A model generated the notes under the pieces. It did not search any database. It was not told the DNA's origin and worked only from the letters and a program-made list of their open reading frames with translations. Made by a program: the position numbers and the translations under genes. This document shows positions 21,272 through 33,754 of a DNA stretch of 64,000 nt, piece after piece. Numbering within the stretch: the stretch's first letter is position 1; each line of letters starts with the position of its first letter. The stretch is from Siderastrea radians (taxonomy: Eukaryota; Cnidaria; Anthozoa; Scleractinia; Rhizangiidae): assembly GCA_964017195.1 (NCBI GenBank), contig OZ024895.1, forward strand, positions 13,428,534 through 13,492,533. The letters run 5' to 3'.

Positions 21272-23456
21272 GATGAGCGAAGCCAGTAAGACTCATCCCA
21301 TGATATGCACGACAATATCCACTTTGCAGATGTTATCCGAACAGGGAGAAGACACTGTTTCTGATATCCTCACTGACCATGCAATAATTTCTGGTATTAT
21401 GATGAATTAAGTCGATTTCTTTTAGCTATAGATGTCAGCCACAGAAGAATTGAATCGGAATTACTGAAACCAACGCTAACCCAGCGTTCGTTATACATTA
21501 TCACCCAGCCGGGCAACAATATTTCGTAAAACAACTACATATATATTAAGTCAGGTGTTTTCGGTTACTTCAGAAAACGGATATTAACATACTTCCATAT
21601 ATATCTACAAAGAGAATTAGCAAATATAGATGTTTAACTTGTTTGTTTGCACAGAGGACATTTGTTGTCAGACTGAAAAGCTTGTATTACGTCTATTGTT
21701 CTTTGTTTACACTAGTTATTAGCTATATGTAAAGAAATTTTATAACTGACAATTCTAAGATAACGATTTTAAAATGATCTCCAGTGCAATGTCGTAAATA
21801 TAAAGTTTTTTGCTGTAATTACTGGGTTGCTTAAGGAAAATATAGGGATATATAGGTTTTTTGTTTCTTATTTCTGAATATAAAACATTTACATGGCATA
21901 AGACATTTTCTTTTATTAACCTGTCAATACGGCATGACGTGTCAAACTCATTGCAATAAGGTTGGCATGTTAGCAATCGTTTTCATTAGCGCGAGTTTTC
22001 CAGATTTTTAATTTCCTTTTTCCATCATGAAATGCACGTCCTGACAAGGTTAATTTCAAGCCTGCATGTCACAAAATATAAACCGACTTGCAAGAACTAA
22101 AGAGCACAGCGCTTGCACATACATTGAGAGGTTAGTTTTGCATACAGTTGCGTACAGGCCTAAATGGTTCATAAAGTACATTTAGTCAGCACCGCGTATC
22201 AGTGACTCCAAAGCCATGCCCATATATGCTCCTAGTCAATCTACATCAGCTAACCCCAGAAGGGCGAATTAGAGCTGTCCACGACTGCTCTCCAACCTTG
22301 AGGGCTAGTCATTTCGAGTCTATCTAACTGCAGGATCTGCGGTGCCTTACAGCGATTTAATATCTTACATTTGGTTTTCCTTTAAGCCTGGACTTTTTAT
22401 TCTCCTTTTCTCACAAGTTTGACCTATAAACCTTCACTACCTGAAACAAACCCTTTACGCCTCAGTAGTGACAAGCATCTAATTTCTCCTCACGGTATCG
22501 TGTCACTACTTGATCAAACAGATCGGTCATAAGAATTTGGCAGAAATTGAGCCTAGAAAATTGGCCATGCAATGATCTCCTTTTCATTTTAAACTGCTAG
22601 CACACTGTGGGGAGTTTACTTTCAGTATTAAATTGTTCACTTGCAGTTGTTTCTAGAAACCCTCGAAAACACTTTGTAAAAATAGTATATAGGCTACTAT
22701 TTAGCTACTTCCATATGAAATTAGCACTTCTTGGACCAAAAGCTAAAAAACTCCCATGAAATCGCATCTTCAGCGTCGTAAACATTTCTCGTGATCCAGG
22801 GTATCTTTAGAAACAATAAAACAATTATATTATTCTACTCATCTCCTCGTAAATTTAAAGGGACACTTTCATCAATGTTTAGGATAACTTTGAAAAGCTT
22901 AGACATTCTAATCAGAGGAAACCCAAGGATACTGGTTCAGTTTCGTTTAAAATATTATTACTTAACCCGTTCTCTGAGACTATAACTGTGTTTGGCTACA
23001 GAGCGCTAGGGTGGCAATGGATTGCAACTTGAAAACAACAGGCTGAGTAAGAAATATAGACCAATACAGTGGTGGTGGGTATTTTGTATCTATAAACGGA
23101 GCTTAAAACTCCCTTAAATGCACGGTGACCCCATTCGTTTTTTCGATAAATCACTTCCTTTGCTGGTTCTCTCCATTTTGTCTAGAAACAAAAAAATTCT
23201 GAGCGTGAGAAGTTTTAATTTTATTGCTATTTCTACTCAAGTACGTGCGATCGAATTTTTCTACGAATGCATTATTTATGACTTACAATAATTATCATTC
23301 TGCGAGGCTAATTTTACCTGAAGAAACGATATTACCGGCAAAAATGTACTAAATCAGCATTATCCAGAGTCCTCCACGTAACTTATTTTATTCCTTGTAG
23401 CAAGAAAGCCGATCTCGCCTTACATAACCAAAGCTTCTAAAAACACATTTCGAATA
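21272..23456. other. Upstream side of GPCR copy 1, no gene seen
   Basis: The block is collinear with 33755-36460 in copy 2. The promoter of the minus-strand GPCR should lie near its left end, but no convincing core element stands out. The part near 22858-23200 (AGGGACACTTTCATCAATG, TGGATTGCAACTTGAAAAC) belongs to a dispersed repeat that recurs at about 35727, 40440 and 47940. Confidence 0.6.
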
Positions 23457-25113
23457 CCGTATTTTCTCGATTAAACGCCGGGGGCATTTATTTAAAACTT
23501 TTTAGTGAATCTGGTAAGTAATTTATCAAAAAAAAAAAAACTGACAGAAATACTGATTGAACTCTTCTCAACGTTACGTTTCTCCGTGCTTGAAACACGG
23601 AGGTAGTGTATCGGTAACTGCTCGACAGCAAACGTACTGTGGAAGCAATTTGAACAGGGTGGTGGCGAGGTTCTCAGTTCTTTCTCAGCTCTGAGAAAGA
23701 CAAAATTGTGGAACGATTCAGTTGCAAGGAACTGCTGGAGAAACGCTGGAGAGACCCTCGAGATGATCCTTGCTTGATGCAAACAGAAAAGTTACCTTGA
23801 TTTAAGAGATATTTACACGATACCTGATGCGCCGTTTGTTTCATCTGTTTTAGTAAAAAGTACTTTTGTAAAAGGTAGTTTGGGCAGGTTTGAATATTAG
23901 TGTTAATTAACAGTTATCCTGTGAAATCGCGTGGAATATCACCTGATACTTAGCCGACGAGGCCGTAGGCCGAGTTGGCTAAATCAGGGGATATTCCGCA
24001 AGATTGAGCAGGATAATTGTTTTATTATTCAACAAATTCCCATCGGCTACCATTTTCAGAACGAGAAAAACTACGGCTCTATGATGAAACGCTAAAAGCA
24101 AGCAACACATAAGCTTAATAAAAATGAAAACAGAACCTCAAGAAATTGAAGTTTACCACCGTCCACTGCTAAAACTGCCCCGCTTTTCAAAATGGCCGCC
24201 AAACAAGCAATGAAAGAAAATCTGCAGTGCACTTCCAAATATGGTCATCTACGTATATCGCAGGATATCTGTCATGTACGGATGACAGATATTGAGGGCT
24301 TCCTTACCATCTATGGGCATAGTGAAAATTTGTTGAATAATAAATTCAAATATACCGTATTTTCTCGATTAAACGCCGGGGGCGTTTATTTAAAACTCGG
24401 CCTCACAGATCCGGCGTTTATTTACTAAGTGCATCTCTTAGCCGTCCATTTTTTTTTTTATCATCAGTACTGGAGGTTTATTGAATTAAGAACCAAATTT
24501 CAACAAAAACGTCAAAAAAATGTGAAACGATGTCACCAACTTTGTCTTTTCTCAGTGAATCTGGTAAGTTATTTCGTAAAAAAAACATCACTGACAGGAA
24601 CAATTATTGAACTCTTCTCAATTTTACATTTGTTGGTGAAACACGGAGGAAGTGTATCGGCAACTGCTCGACAGCAAACGTACTGTGCAAGCAGTTTAGA
24701 ATAAGGTGATAAATTCAAATAAGGTAGTAGAAAGAGAGCTAGTTTGCAGTTACGACGCATAATGTTGATTTAATATACCCATCTCGAATAAACACCGGAA
24801 CCTCAAATAAACGCCGGGGCCTCGAATAAACGCCGGGGGCGTTTAATCTAAACTCGGCCCAGTAGAACCGGCGTTTATTTGAACCTGGCGTTTATTCGTG
24901 GTCCGGCGTTTAATCGAGAAACTGCGGTAATAGTAGAAAGAGAACTAGTATGCAGTCACGACACATATCCTGATCTAATATACCCATCTCGAATAAACGC
25001 CGGGACCCCGAATAAACGCCGAGGGTGTTTATTTTAAACTCGGCCCTGTAGACCCGTTGTTTATTTGAACCCAGCGTTTATTAGGGGTCCGGCGTTTAAT
25101 CGAGAAAATACGG
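23457..25113. mobile_element. DNA transposon with CCGTATTTTCTCG ends, copy-1 specific
   Basis: The 1.66-kb insert begins CCGTATTTTCTCGATTAAACG and ends with its complement, with TA on the left and CA (probably mutated TA) on the right. Copies 2 (36460) and 3 (about 42875) read from TCGAATA straight into the flank, so this site is empty there. Inside lies a second block with the same ends (24353-24929) and several AATAAACGCCGGG words. The element is therefore nested or internally duplicated. No transposase was recognised. Confidence 0.85.
24353..24929. repeat. Inner block with the same terminal motif
   Basis: It begins TACCGTATTTTCTCGATTAAA and ends with a degenerate complement (CGAGAAACTGCGGTA). 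It sits inside the 23457-25113 insert and repeats part of its outer sequence (the GTGAATCTGGTAAGT and CAACTGCTCGACAGC regions). Confidence 0.7.
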
Positions 25114-26513
25114 CACGCTTTATCTCCGAAACGAGCACGGTGAACCCCCGCCCCACCCCCCATTTGCTTTTCTGACATGAGTTCGTTATTATCTAACTAC
25201 AGCAAAAGTTTGGAAAAATCTGAACGTGGGAAAATTTGGGCGTGAACGTCCATAATTTACGTTTCAGCACATTTTTTCACTCAAAAACGCAAACCTCCAT
25301 GTGAGAGTCCCTTTTAAGTCAACTCAGTGCGGAATACTACGTTTGCAGTGTGCTCATGCAAGACACGTTTTCGTAGAACAATTATCACTTCGCAGATAAC
25401 GAAACGGCCACGTTACAAGCGATGTCAATTTTATTTGTAGATTCTGACTACATGACACTATTGGCTAATTTAAAAATATATAACTGATTCCTGTTAATTT
25501 TTGGAATTTTAATATTTCACACCCAGAAGTCTTCCAGCTTCAACAGGAAAAAAAATTGTTCCCATATGTTCAAACACAAAGTGCATAGTACAATGGAAAA
25601 GGTAACGCAGAATTTTATCAACAGATGAAAGTTATCACCCGAAAAATTGCTTAGCGTTTGACTTTGGGCGTGAATGAGTTTTAACCTCATAATAGCATTA
25701 GTAACGAGGAAACATGTTACAGCTTTTAACTTCTGTTTATTAACAAACAATTATTGCAAAAAATGGCGAATCAAGTGATATTATAAACAGCTGGTTACAT
25801 GCGTTCTCATGTACGTCCAAAATTATTATGCTTACAATCTTATTAAATAATGGAATCACCGAATTATTATTTGGCAATTTATATAAGAGCAACACATGTC
25901 GTTGAGAAGACCATTCTAACCGCTTTCAAGTCCATGGACGAATTGCTGCCATGTGTTGTACAAGGTAGTAGACTACTTGCGACTCCGTTGGGCTATGACT
26001 TAGGATGGCTTGCGATGCTTTGCGTCCACTTGCAAGTCCGTTTGTCCACCCAATGCTCAAGTCTGTCTACGCAAGGTCGCATTTTCATACCTGCGTTGAC
26101 TTGCGTCTCCGTTTGGCCACAGCCTAACCTCATTTGAGTCTGTCAGTGAAATCGTAAGGTGTGGCCATTCAAATAAGTGCTGGTTGCTTCTCAAAGTGAC
26201 ATTAATTTTGGATTTTTTCCACACTTAAATGTCAACACTTTGGAAAGTGAAAGGGTTAATTACATAAAATTAAACTTTACTGCAGATCAAACTTCAAAAG
26301 TCAAATTACACGTCGATTATATGTACGTGCAACAGAACACTCTCTGTTGTGAATCTACGAAAAGCATTAATAATGTTTACTAATTACAACTACCAATGGA
26401 GAGACTTTGTGACATCCTTAGATACAAGAATATATGCATATCAATTCAATGATCATTTACACAACAAAATTATGATTAGCAAAAAATGCACCTCGTAAAC
26501 TCATCTCAACTTA

Positions 26514-28217
26514 GAAAGAAACAAGAAAGCCTATTTGGCATTTTAACCGGCCATTCTGACCCTCCCCACCCCTAGGTTTCACAAATGTTAACGCAATCCT
26601 CTATTTATACGAACCAGCGTGACGAAAAGTGTGATTGTGTGACACAATGTTTTTACTTTTGCGTTACTGAATGACGTAATGTTTAAACTCTGATGACTCA
26701 GCTTATCTTTTTTATCGCTTTTATTTGTGCTGAAAAAAACTTCAAATTCACTCCAACGTTGAATGTCGATATAAATTCGTCCACAACTGAGAATGCTCAC
26801 ACAGGGACGACGAAGTTGTCTGTTGTGCCTAGACCTTAAATACAAACAGTGAACATAGCAGTAGAATCAAAATATAACGCTTGATAAACACGAGCTCTAG
26901 CAGATCGTCAGAGTATGGGGCACGTCAAGGCATATCTCATGACGTGATGTTTAAATCCGGTTTGCTAATCCGGGAATCCCCTTGCAAAAGTAAACAAGCG
27001 AGCGGGGACGAAAGTCGCCCACGTCTTTGAAAGCTAACGCGCCTGTCGAGCCACAATCGATTTCGCGCTCACTCGCTTGTTTTTCTTTTCCGTCACTATC
27101 TCTGAACGGAAAGAGAGACTGCTCGTAGCCTTTAGCGTACACCACACGCAAACCACACAAATCCGTCGATAATATTCAGATATTTTCGTTCTTTCAATGC
27201 AAAAAGACTCGTAACACCTACCCTATTAATTGATCTGACGATTCCTTCGTATCACCTTCTCGCCTCAAATAAACACTGATATCTCTCCGTTCACAAGTCA
27301 GAACTATCATGTACTGATGGTGCAATCCACTAATATTGCATCATCATACTAGTACCAATTCCTTCTCTTCCTAACCCACGCCGGCAAAACGCAACTGTCC
27401 TTTTTGTCCGCTGCGAAATACAAGTTAGCCAATCAGAAACCTTACAATCCACTTCGCAAACCACCCCCCCCCCATAAAACGGCAAGGGAAACCCCCTCTC
27501 ACGCAGCACAATATTACACCGCTCCTATACAAAACGCATCTTTCAAAGCAAATCACATTCACAGAAGCGTGATATGCTCCTGACATTCACAATCCTTCTG
27601 ACTCCCACATTTTTACACCCTCAAAATGTCAATCCCAATAAAAAAACTCCTGCGCTAAAAAAATTTTCACCATAACCACTAACTAGATCAGACAACACAG
27701 CCAATTTCGCATTCCATCCTATTAGCTGCTTTACTCAATTGCGCATGCGTTATACAAGACAAATACAAAAAACCCCAAACTTAACAACCCTTCGTCGTTG
27801 ATATCTTAAATACTGTAAATTAAAAGACAAGAACACACGAAGGTAACATTCAGCAGACTAATATGCGCATGCGTCTTATATAAGACAGTACCGCTCTTGA
27901 GTACCCGTACCACAAGCTTTACAGCACTTTGTTCATATGTTAAGCCAACTGACTATCACGACAAAACCGTGTCCATTTTATAAACCGGCGGTCGCCATAG
28001 CGACGGCCGGTTAATAACAATTTAAATTCTTATAAGTTAAGATGAAGGTCTTTCGAAACAAATGGAGAACCAACTCGATTCCGTGACTAAGAAACCCATT
28101 CGTTTTCTGCGGTTACAAGGTCTGGCATGTGATTGGTGAAAACAAAATGAACATTCCAGAAATATTTTCAGCGTTCACGGTTTTCTTAGTTTGGTTGTAA
28201 TCGACGGTCATCAGTTC
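26514..28217. other. Spacer between duplication copies 1 and 2
   Basis: The spacer is not part of the duplicated unit. It contains a C9-10 run near 27465 and a strong small hairpin at 27983-28012. No gene was found. Confidence 0.6.
27983..28012. repeat. GC-rich hairpin
   Basis: AACCGGC-G-GTCGC, a CATA loop, then GCGAC-G-GCCGGTT. It is almost a perfect inverted repeat in otherwise AT-rich sequence. It could be the remnant end of a mobile element. Confidence 0.7.
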
Positions 28218-29070
28218 ACTCCCGGATTGGAGTTAATCACCCCTAGCAACTGGACCAACTTGGACCTGAAATAAATTTGGTCTGGTAGTGGTTTAAGTGC
28301 CTACGGGTAGCATTCATGGCCAAACGAAATAATCTTTGAAACTATATCGTATTTTGAAATTGCTGACATGAAGAAAGTAGATTATTGGTGTAAGGCGTTA
28401 ATTAGTCTAACAGATTTTGGGTATATCGGAACCTTGCGTTACGGCTACCCCGTTAATATGGCAACTTCATTAAGCAATTCACACTTGGCCCAAAAGATCA
28501 GTCGTTTTCTTGTATCAAAACCCCTCTATTTAACCTTTAACTCTCAAGAATGTCCAAAACCCAAATTTCAGTTTGCAAAATACTGAAAAACAAATAGTAC
28601 CTAATGAAAGTACTGCTGAAGAACTTTTCTTTGAATGGTGACACCATAGGATTTCGTTCACAGACTCAAAAGTTAAAACTACATTAGCATGATTAGAAGT
28701 TTCCATAATTGACTCTGGGAGTAAAAGGGTCAATTCGAATACTTTGATTGTTTGTCCAGCAGCCTAGAAAATTTAAGTCCGAGTATAACCATTTATATTT
28801 TAAATTCAACCCTGAATACGGCCACTTCATATGAACGCAGACATCTAAACGAAAACACAGTTCCGTATTTCATGTTTTGCACCTTTAAGTAAGAATTAAA
28901 GACAGTTTTCCGATTTGTATATCCTCCTGTTGTGTCGCATTTTTCTTGGAACATGCTTGCGCCTTTTTTCGCACTTTGCTTCTGCGATGGATAACTTAGA
29001 TCAACCTCGCTGAATAAGGCTACCTTGCTAATACGCCCATAATTTCGCGGCCCGTGTTCGATCAGATTAA

Positions 29071-29479
29071 GAGCGGTGCCTCGCTTTGTTACTGCGTACA
29101 CGTTTTTTGCACCTCGGGATTGTCTGAGAAACTCGGGTTTCTTATATTAGGACGGTGCCTACTAATACAGAGATATTTTTGAGCGGTTTATGACTATGCC
29201 GGCGGGAAAAGCAGATCTTAGCAAGATCCAAAAAGAGAATTTGGGGTAACCACGCATTTTTCAGAGATAATTGAGCTTAAACTTGGAAAGAAAATGCCAT
29301 AAGCTGTTCTGTATTTTAAAGCTCTTTTTTAGAATTATGGTTGCTCAATTATCTCTCAAACATGCGTGACTTCCCACATTTTACTTTCTGGATTCCAATA
29401 ACCCTTGCTAAGGTCTACTTTTTTCCACATCAGTCATCACCTGTGCAACATGATATCTCTGTATTAGAAGGTACCGTCC
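29071..29479. mobile_element. TTAA-flanked palindromic MITE, copy 2
   Basis: This is the same insertion as 16953-17357, inherited through the duplication. TTAA lies at 29067-29070, with a degenerate TTGA on the right. It begins GAGCGGTGCCTCG. Confidence 0.8.
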
Positions 29480-29874
29480 TTGAGGGGTCCGGATAAAAGG
29501 TATTTAAGAATACTGGTCTACAATATGTACGTATACTAATCGGTGAATTCCTTACCACCACAGGAACAATTTTACTGATCAGTTATATTTCTAGGACAAA
29601 AACAATTGCCTTGGTCTTATCTGTTTTTATAGGATCTATCACTAAGGCATGAACAATTAACGGACAAATGGCTTTGCGTGGTTGAAACTTGCAGGATCTC
29701 AGCTGCCTGTTTAAAAAAACCTAGGACTGAGAGAAAACAATAAAAAATGAAAGCAAACTTGAGCTGGAGTGATTTGACTTGCGTATGACCCATAATTTCT
29801 TGGCATGTTAATTGTAGTCTACATGTACATAAGGAGCCATTAGCTATATATTGTGCTGTACGAGGTATAGTGTA

Positions 29875-30440
29875 TATTAGTATATACCAAACCAGTGGAC
29901 AGTGATTTTTACACGCTCTGATTGGCTACTCGAACTCGGGATAGCATCCGGTATTCACCTCTAGGCATTTTTCGTGATTTCGCGAGCGAGTTTTCCCTTA
30001 TTTCTCAGGAAAAAGGAACCATTCGTTGCTGGCTATCCACCGGCTTGGTATATAATAAAACAATTATTCACCTCGGCAAATATCCACCATTATTATCCAA
30101 CCGTATTAGTTATTGTACAGAAAGCGCGCAAAGCGAGTACAAATATCCCAAGATATTGTACAATTGGTTATTGTACAGTACCGTGCGCGCGCTGATCCTG
30201 TTACACTTGTAGATTTCTTTCAAGTTACTCAAAAAGGTTAAGTTGGATAATAAATCTCTTATAAGGTGTTACGGTGTGAAGTATCGCCGTATATTTTTAC
30301 TCGTTGTTTGCATTTGGACTCTCCCTGTGGGCTCGTCAAAATACAGCACAACTCGTAAAAATATACGGCGATACTTCGCACCGGAACATCTAATAAGATA
30401 TATCTATTCACCTCCACTTCGGTGAATAATTGTTAAGTGC
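29875..30440. mobile_element. ACCAAACCAGTGG insertion with a second insertion inside it
   Basis: It matches 17748-18001 but is split near 30097-30407 by about 310 extra bases. The extra piece has its own inverted pair: GTGTGAAGTATCGCCGTATA near 30276 and its complement near 30363-30382. So one element has landed in another after copies 1 and 2 separated. Confidence 0.72.
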
Positions 30441-32240
30441 AGTTCTAAAGTTTGGGTATGTAGAGGAAGTGATCATTCAGATGAAGGTTACTTAGCGAAA
30501 ACTTCCTGTGATATTGGTTATTAAACTTCCAAAGGTAAAGGTCCAGACTTTAAGGTTAAAGACCTTGAAGTCTGTTGACTTTAAGTTCTTTTAGTACTTT
30601 AAAGTCTGTTGTCTCTATAACATTTCTCTTTGTCATTCAAAAGGAAATTAAACTCAAACTAGAGCTACCGTCTGAGTGGTACTTGCCTACGCTTTTATTA
30701 CATTTTTAGATGACCACTAAGACATTGCATGTGGTCTCCTAGAATATTGAAATGACGTCAAAAGAAGTGGGTGAGCAGGTGACCAACAATGTCATATCCG
30801 CCCTGACTGAAAACGGACATCACGTTTTGACTTGTAGATTTTTTGAGTTTCGATCAATAACAGCTCTTCCGTACATTTTGGACTGAATAGGTCGACTGTT
30901 TGTTATCCACGAGAGAGAATTTAATAAGGCCCGATAGAAAAACATTCGTAGCTCTTTGTTAAATTCTCAACCGGCTGACGTCGAAATTTTGAAAGTAATA
31001 TTGTTGTTTGAACTGTTTGTTTGCGACTGTTTGGCAGACTTAACGAATATTACTACCAATAATTTTGCAACTGATTTACATAATGAGGCACGTAAAGAAT
31101 GTTTTTCTGCTATTTTGGTGTGAAAGGTTTTTGTTTTGATGAAGGAAATAGAAAGCCTCGGCGGGGGTAAAGGGGCTGCGGTTGAATGTTTCTATGGCTA
31201 CAAGCCTTCAATGTCTGACTGAGCTGATGTCCCATTTTTAGGCATGACGATCTACGAAGCCATCTCCGGGGTGTAATTTCCCGAAATATCCGGCGTTAAA
31301 TTTCGAGTTCCTCTTTTGTTCGCTCCTTTTTTGGTTTGTGAACAGGTCTTTGGCTTCGTCAAACATTAGTAACGACTTTAATTTGGAGTTTCCCCCTGTT
31401 GAAAGGTTTCTTTTCATTTACTTTTTAAGCTGACAACATACTGAAAATAATCGTTCGTAATCCGTCTCAATCTTGTTGAATTTTAACCATCCTTGTTTTT
31501 TTTTTCTTTTTGGCGTTTTCCTACTTTCGTTAATTGGTTATTTTATTCAACATTTGTTTTACTTGAAGGAAATGCGTAAATTGAGCACAACGGCGATCTC
31601 TTCGTTTATATACATTGGTATAATAGCCTATGATTCATCGCTCTATCGTTTGCAATAATTGAAAACAGCTGAAAAGCCTCGGGCAACATCTGAAAGTACA
31701 CAAAATAAGCATGTGCCGGTGGCTACTTTAGCCTAAGAGACCAATTATGTTCTTGGTATAATTTTCACCCAGTTGGTGAGAGACGATTCTCATTGTTACC
31801 CACAGCTAGCATGAATAAAGGTTAGTAAAAATAACTTGCTGCAGACAAAGGACCTCCTGAACGAACATGTATTATTATAATAGGAGCTTGAGGAACAGGC
31901 AAATATTCACCTTTCCTGAGTAGAACCATTGTCAATGGTGACTGACATACAATACCGCGTACCGCAGTGGAAAGAATTAAGTTCAGGTTTCCTTGCTAAA
32001 CAGAGATGAAGTGTGTGTCAGTTTTGACGAGTATACTGTATTGGTGGAACTGTTGGCGACATCGATTTCTCGAGGTTTCCGCCTTTTTAGAACATTGTTT
32101 AAACTGGGGCAAAATTGTACCCTGGAGAATTTTTTTTTTTGTGTGTGTGATATGGATTGCATCAAGTGAGAAGAAACATAGAAAGAACTACGTTTTTTTT
32201 CAAAAAAGAAAACTACTTTATTTGTAACTATTTGTATATA

Positions 32241-32712
32241 CCGTATTTACTCGAATACGCGGCTCCCTAGAATAAGCGCCGCATTTGCGACAGAAAAGTT
32301 AATTTGCGCCACCCCCGAATAATCGCCGCGGTCCCGATGCGGTGCTTATTCGAGGAATTCTTTATAACTAAAAATCCACTACAAAGAAACTCTAAAACAG
32401 CATTGGAAATTTCTTTTCATCAAAAGCGATGTTCTTAAGTTCAAAGTGATTATATTTCACCGCTCACCCATTAAGTTCTCTATCCAGAATTCTTGCAATG
32501 CGTAGTTCCGTTGTGCAGGTCGTGAACTTTGCCGGCACAACAAGCCCAACTTCTCTTTTCCTTTTTTCCAGTTACTTGTGCAAGTAGTCTGTTTTCAGTG
32601 TTCTTTTTTCTTATTCGCGTCAATTTTTGAATAAGCGCCGCCCTCGAATAAGCGCCTCATTTGAGCGCAAAAAAATTAATAATCGCCGCGGCGCTTATTC
32701 GAGTAAATACGG
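32241..32712. mobile_element. CCGTATTTACTCG element (TA-flanked), copy 2
   Basis: This is the duplicate of 19773-20229, with TA on both sides (32239-32240, 32713-32714). It shows small internal insertions and deletions relative to copy 1, including an added segment near 32456-32485. Confidence 0.85.
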
Positions 32713-32845
32713 TAAATGGGAAAGGACGTCAAAATCCTCAAAAGTGACTAAAACATCTTGCCCTCTGTGTAAACTTCTACTACGATTCTCTTGGGACTTT
32801 CTTTGTATCTGACGCTGATCTGCGAATCCTATTTATTTGCCGTTT

Positions 32846-33754
32846 TTACAGTTTTTTTCGCTCGCGTCGTAAAGGAAATACTCTATTTCTATTTAAACAC
32901 TGAATGTTTAGAATCCTTTTCAGAGCCTCTCGAAATCCTTTGTTCCGATAAAAGTATATTATGGGATTAATGGCAGAATTTGCAAAACTGGCAGTAACAC
33001 AAGCAATGTAATCAACACCATAGTTTTTGTTCGGGTTTTTAGCAATGTGACAACCAAAAGGTACCCAAAATATCGTAAAAAATCCTATGACAAGTGCAAT
33101 TGTTTTGGCCAGTCGTTTGTCCTTTTCTCTATTAGCCACTTGGTGATGTTGAAGCTCTCTTTGCCTGAGGAAGTTCTGATTCTTAACAGTCAGGAATATT
33201 GCAGAATAGGAGATAATTACAACTGTATATAAGACAACAATCCCGCTCAAGATAAAATATATGTACACAAGTTTGTCCTCAACAAATGCGTCCAACACAG
33301 GCACAATGAAGGCAAAAAACCAATAAAAGATTAGTACAAACTTCAGACGTGTTGGAGTGACGATGGCTTTGTGTGTCATGGGTCTTAAGATGACGCAGCA
33401 TCGATCAAGACTCATCGTAGCTAAAGTTAAAATGGACACCGCACATGATAGGTTTCCGATAAACCGGGCAGCATGTTCGGCTCTGACGTAACATGTGCCG
33501 CCAAGCTTACCCACAAAAATGGATATAGCCAATGGCTGAGTTGCTATAGTCACCATTAGGTCTGCAAGGGCTAAATTCACGATACAGAAGTTAGATATGA
33601 CTCTTAAACTTGGTGTGAGAAGTATGGTTACGCACACAAAGATATTGCCAAAACTTCCGATCAAGCTTATCAAAGTGTTTACAGTTATGAAAAGACCTCC
33701 ATCGATGTAAGTTAATGTGCACCTTTCTGAATCAACTTTGATGTCAGAAAACAT
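32846..33754 (-). CDS. Class A (rhodopsin-like) GPCR, intronless, copy 2
   Basis: The protein has 302 residues and differs from copy 1 at 13 positions by my count, over about 298 shared residues. All landmarks are kept: GN, LALAD, DRC, FWVP and NPIIY. Several changes are conservative and lie in helices (V to A, M to V, T to I); the N-terminus has C to Y. The C-terminus differs because a run of eight T (plus strand) in copy 1 is seven T here. The end therefore reads RKKL and stops, where copy 1 continues RKKTAKTANK. Both genes keep long open frames, so both may be working. Confidence 0.93.
   Translation of the reverse strand: MFSDIKVDSERCTLTYIDGGLFITVNTLISLIGSFGNIFVCVTILLTPSLRVISNFCIVNLALADLMVTIATQPLAISIFVGKLGGTCYVRAEHAARFIGNLSCAVSILTLATMSLDRCCVILRPMTHKAIVTPTRLKFVLIFYWFFAFIVPVLDAFVEDKLVYIYFILSGIVVLYTVVIISYSAIFLTVKNQNFLRQRELQHHQVANREKDKRLAKTIALVIGFFTIFWVPFGCHIAKNPNKNYGVDYIACVTASFANSAINPIIYFYRNKGFREALKRILNIQCLNRNRVFPLRRERKKL

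Larger units (their letters stand above)
14630..26513. repeat. Segmental duplication copy 1
   Basis: This block is collinear with 28218-38127, apart from insertions. Landmarks in order are the ACTATATCG border (16056), a TTAA MITE (16953), a CCGTATTTACTCG element (19773), the GPCR (20345-21271), CAGCATTATCCAGAG (about 23353) and a block with repeated GCGTCCACTTG words (25980-26130). Homology with copies 2 and 3 stops after ACTCATCTCAACTTA near 26513. Unlike copies 2 and 3, it has no receptor tail exons. Confidence 0.9.

Noticed and set aside
20564..21410. Plus-strand open frames opposite the GPCR
   Set aside because: They are antisense shadows of the strong minus-strand coding frame and recur only because the gene is duplicated.
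24768..25113. Regular repeat array resembling CRISPR
   Set aside because: The AATAAACGCCGGG words are irregularly spaced terminal motifs of a eukaryotic DNA transposon.
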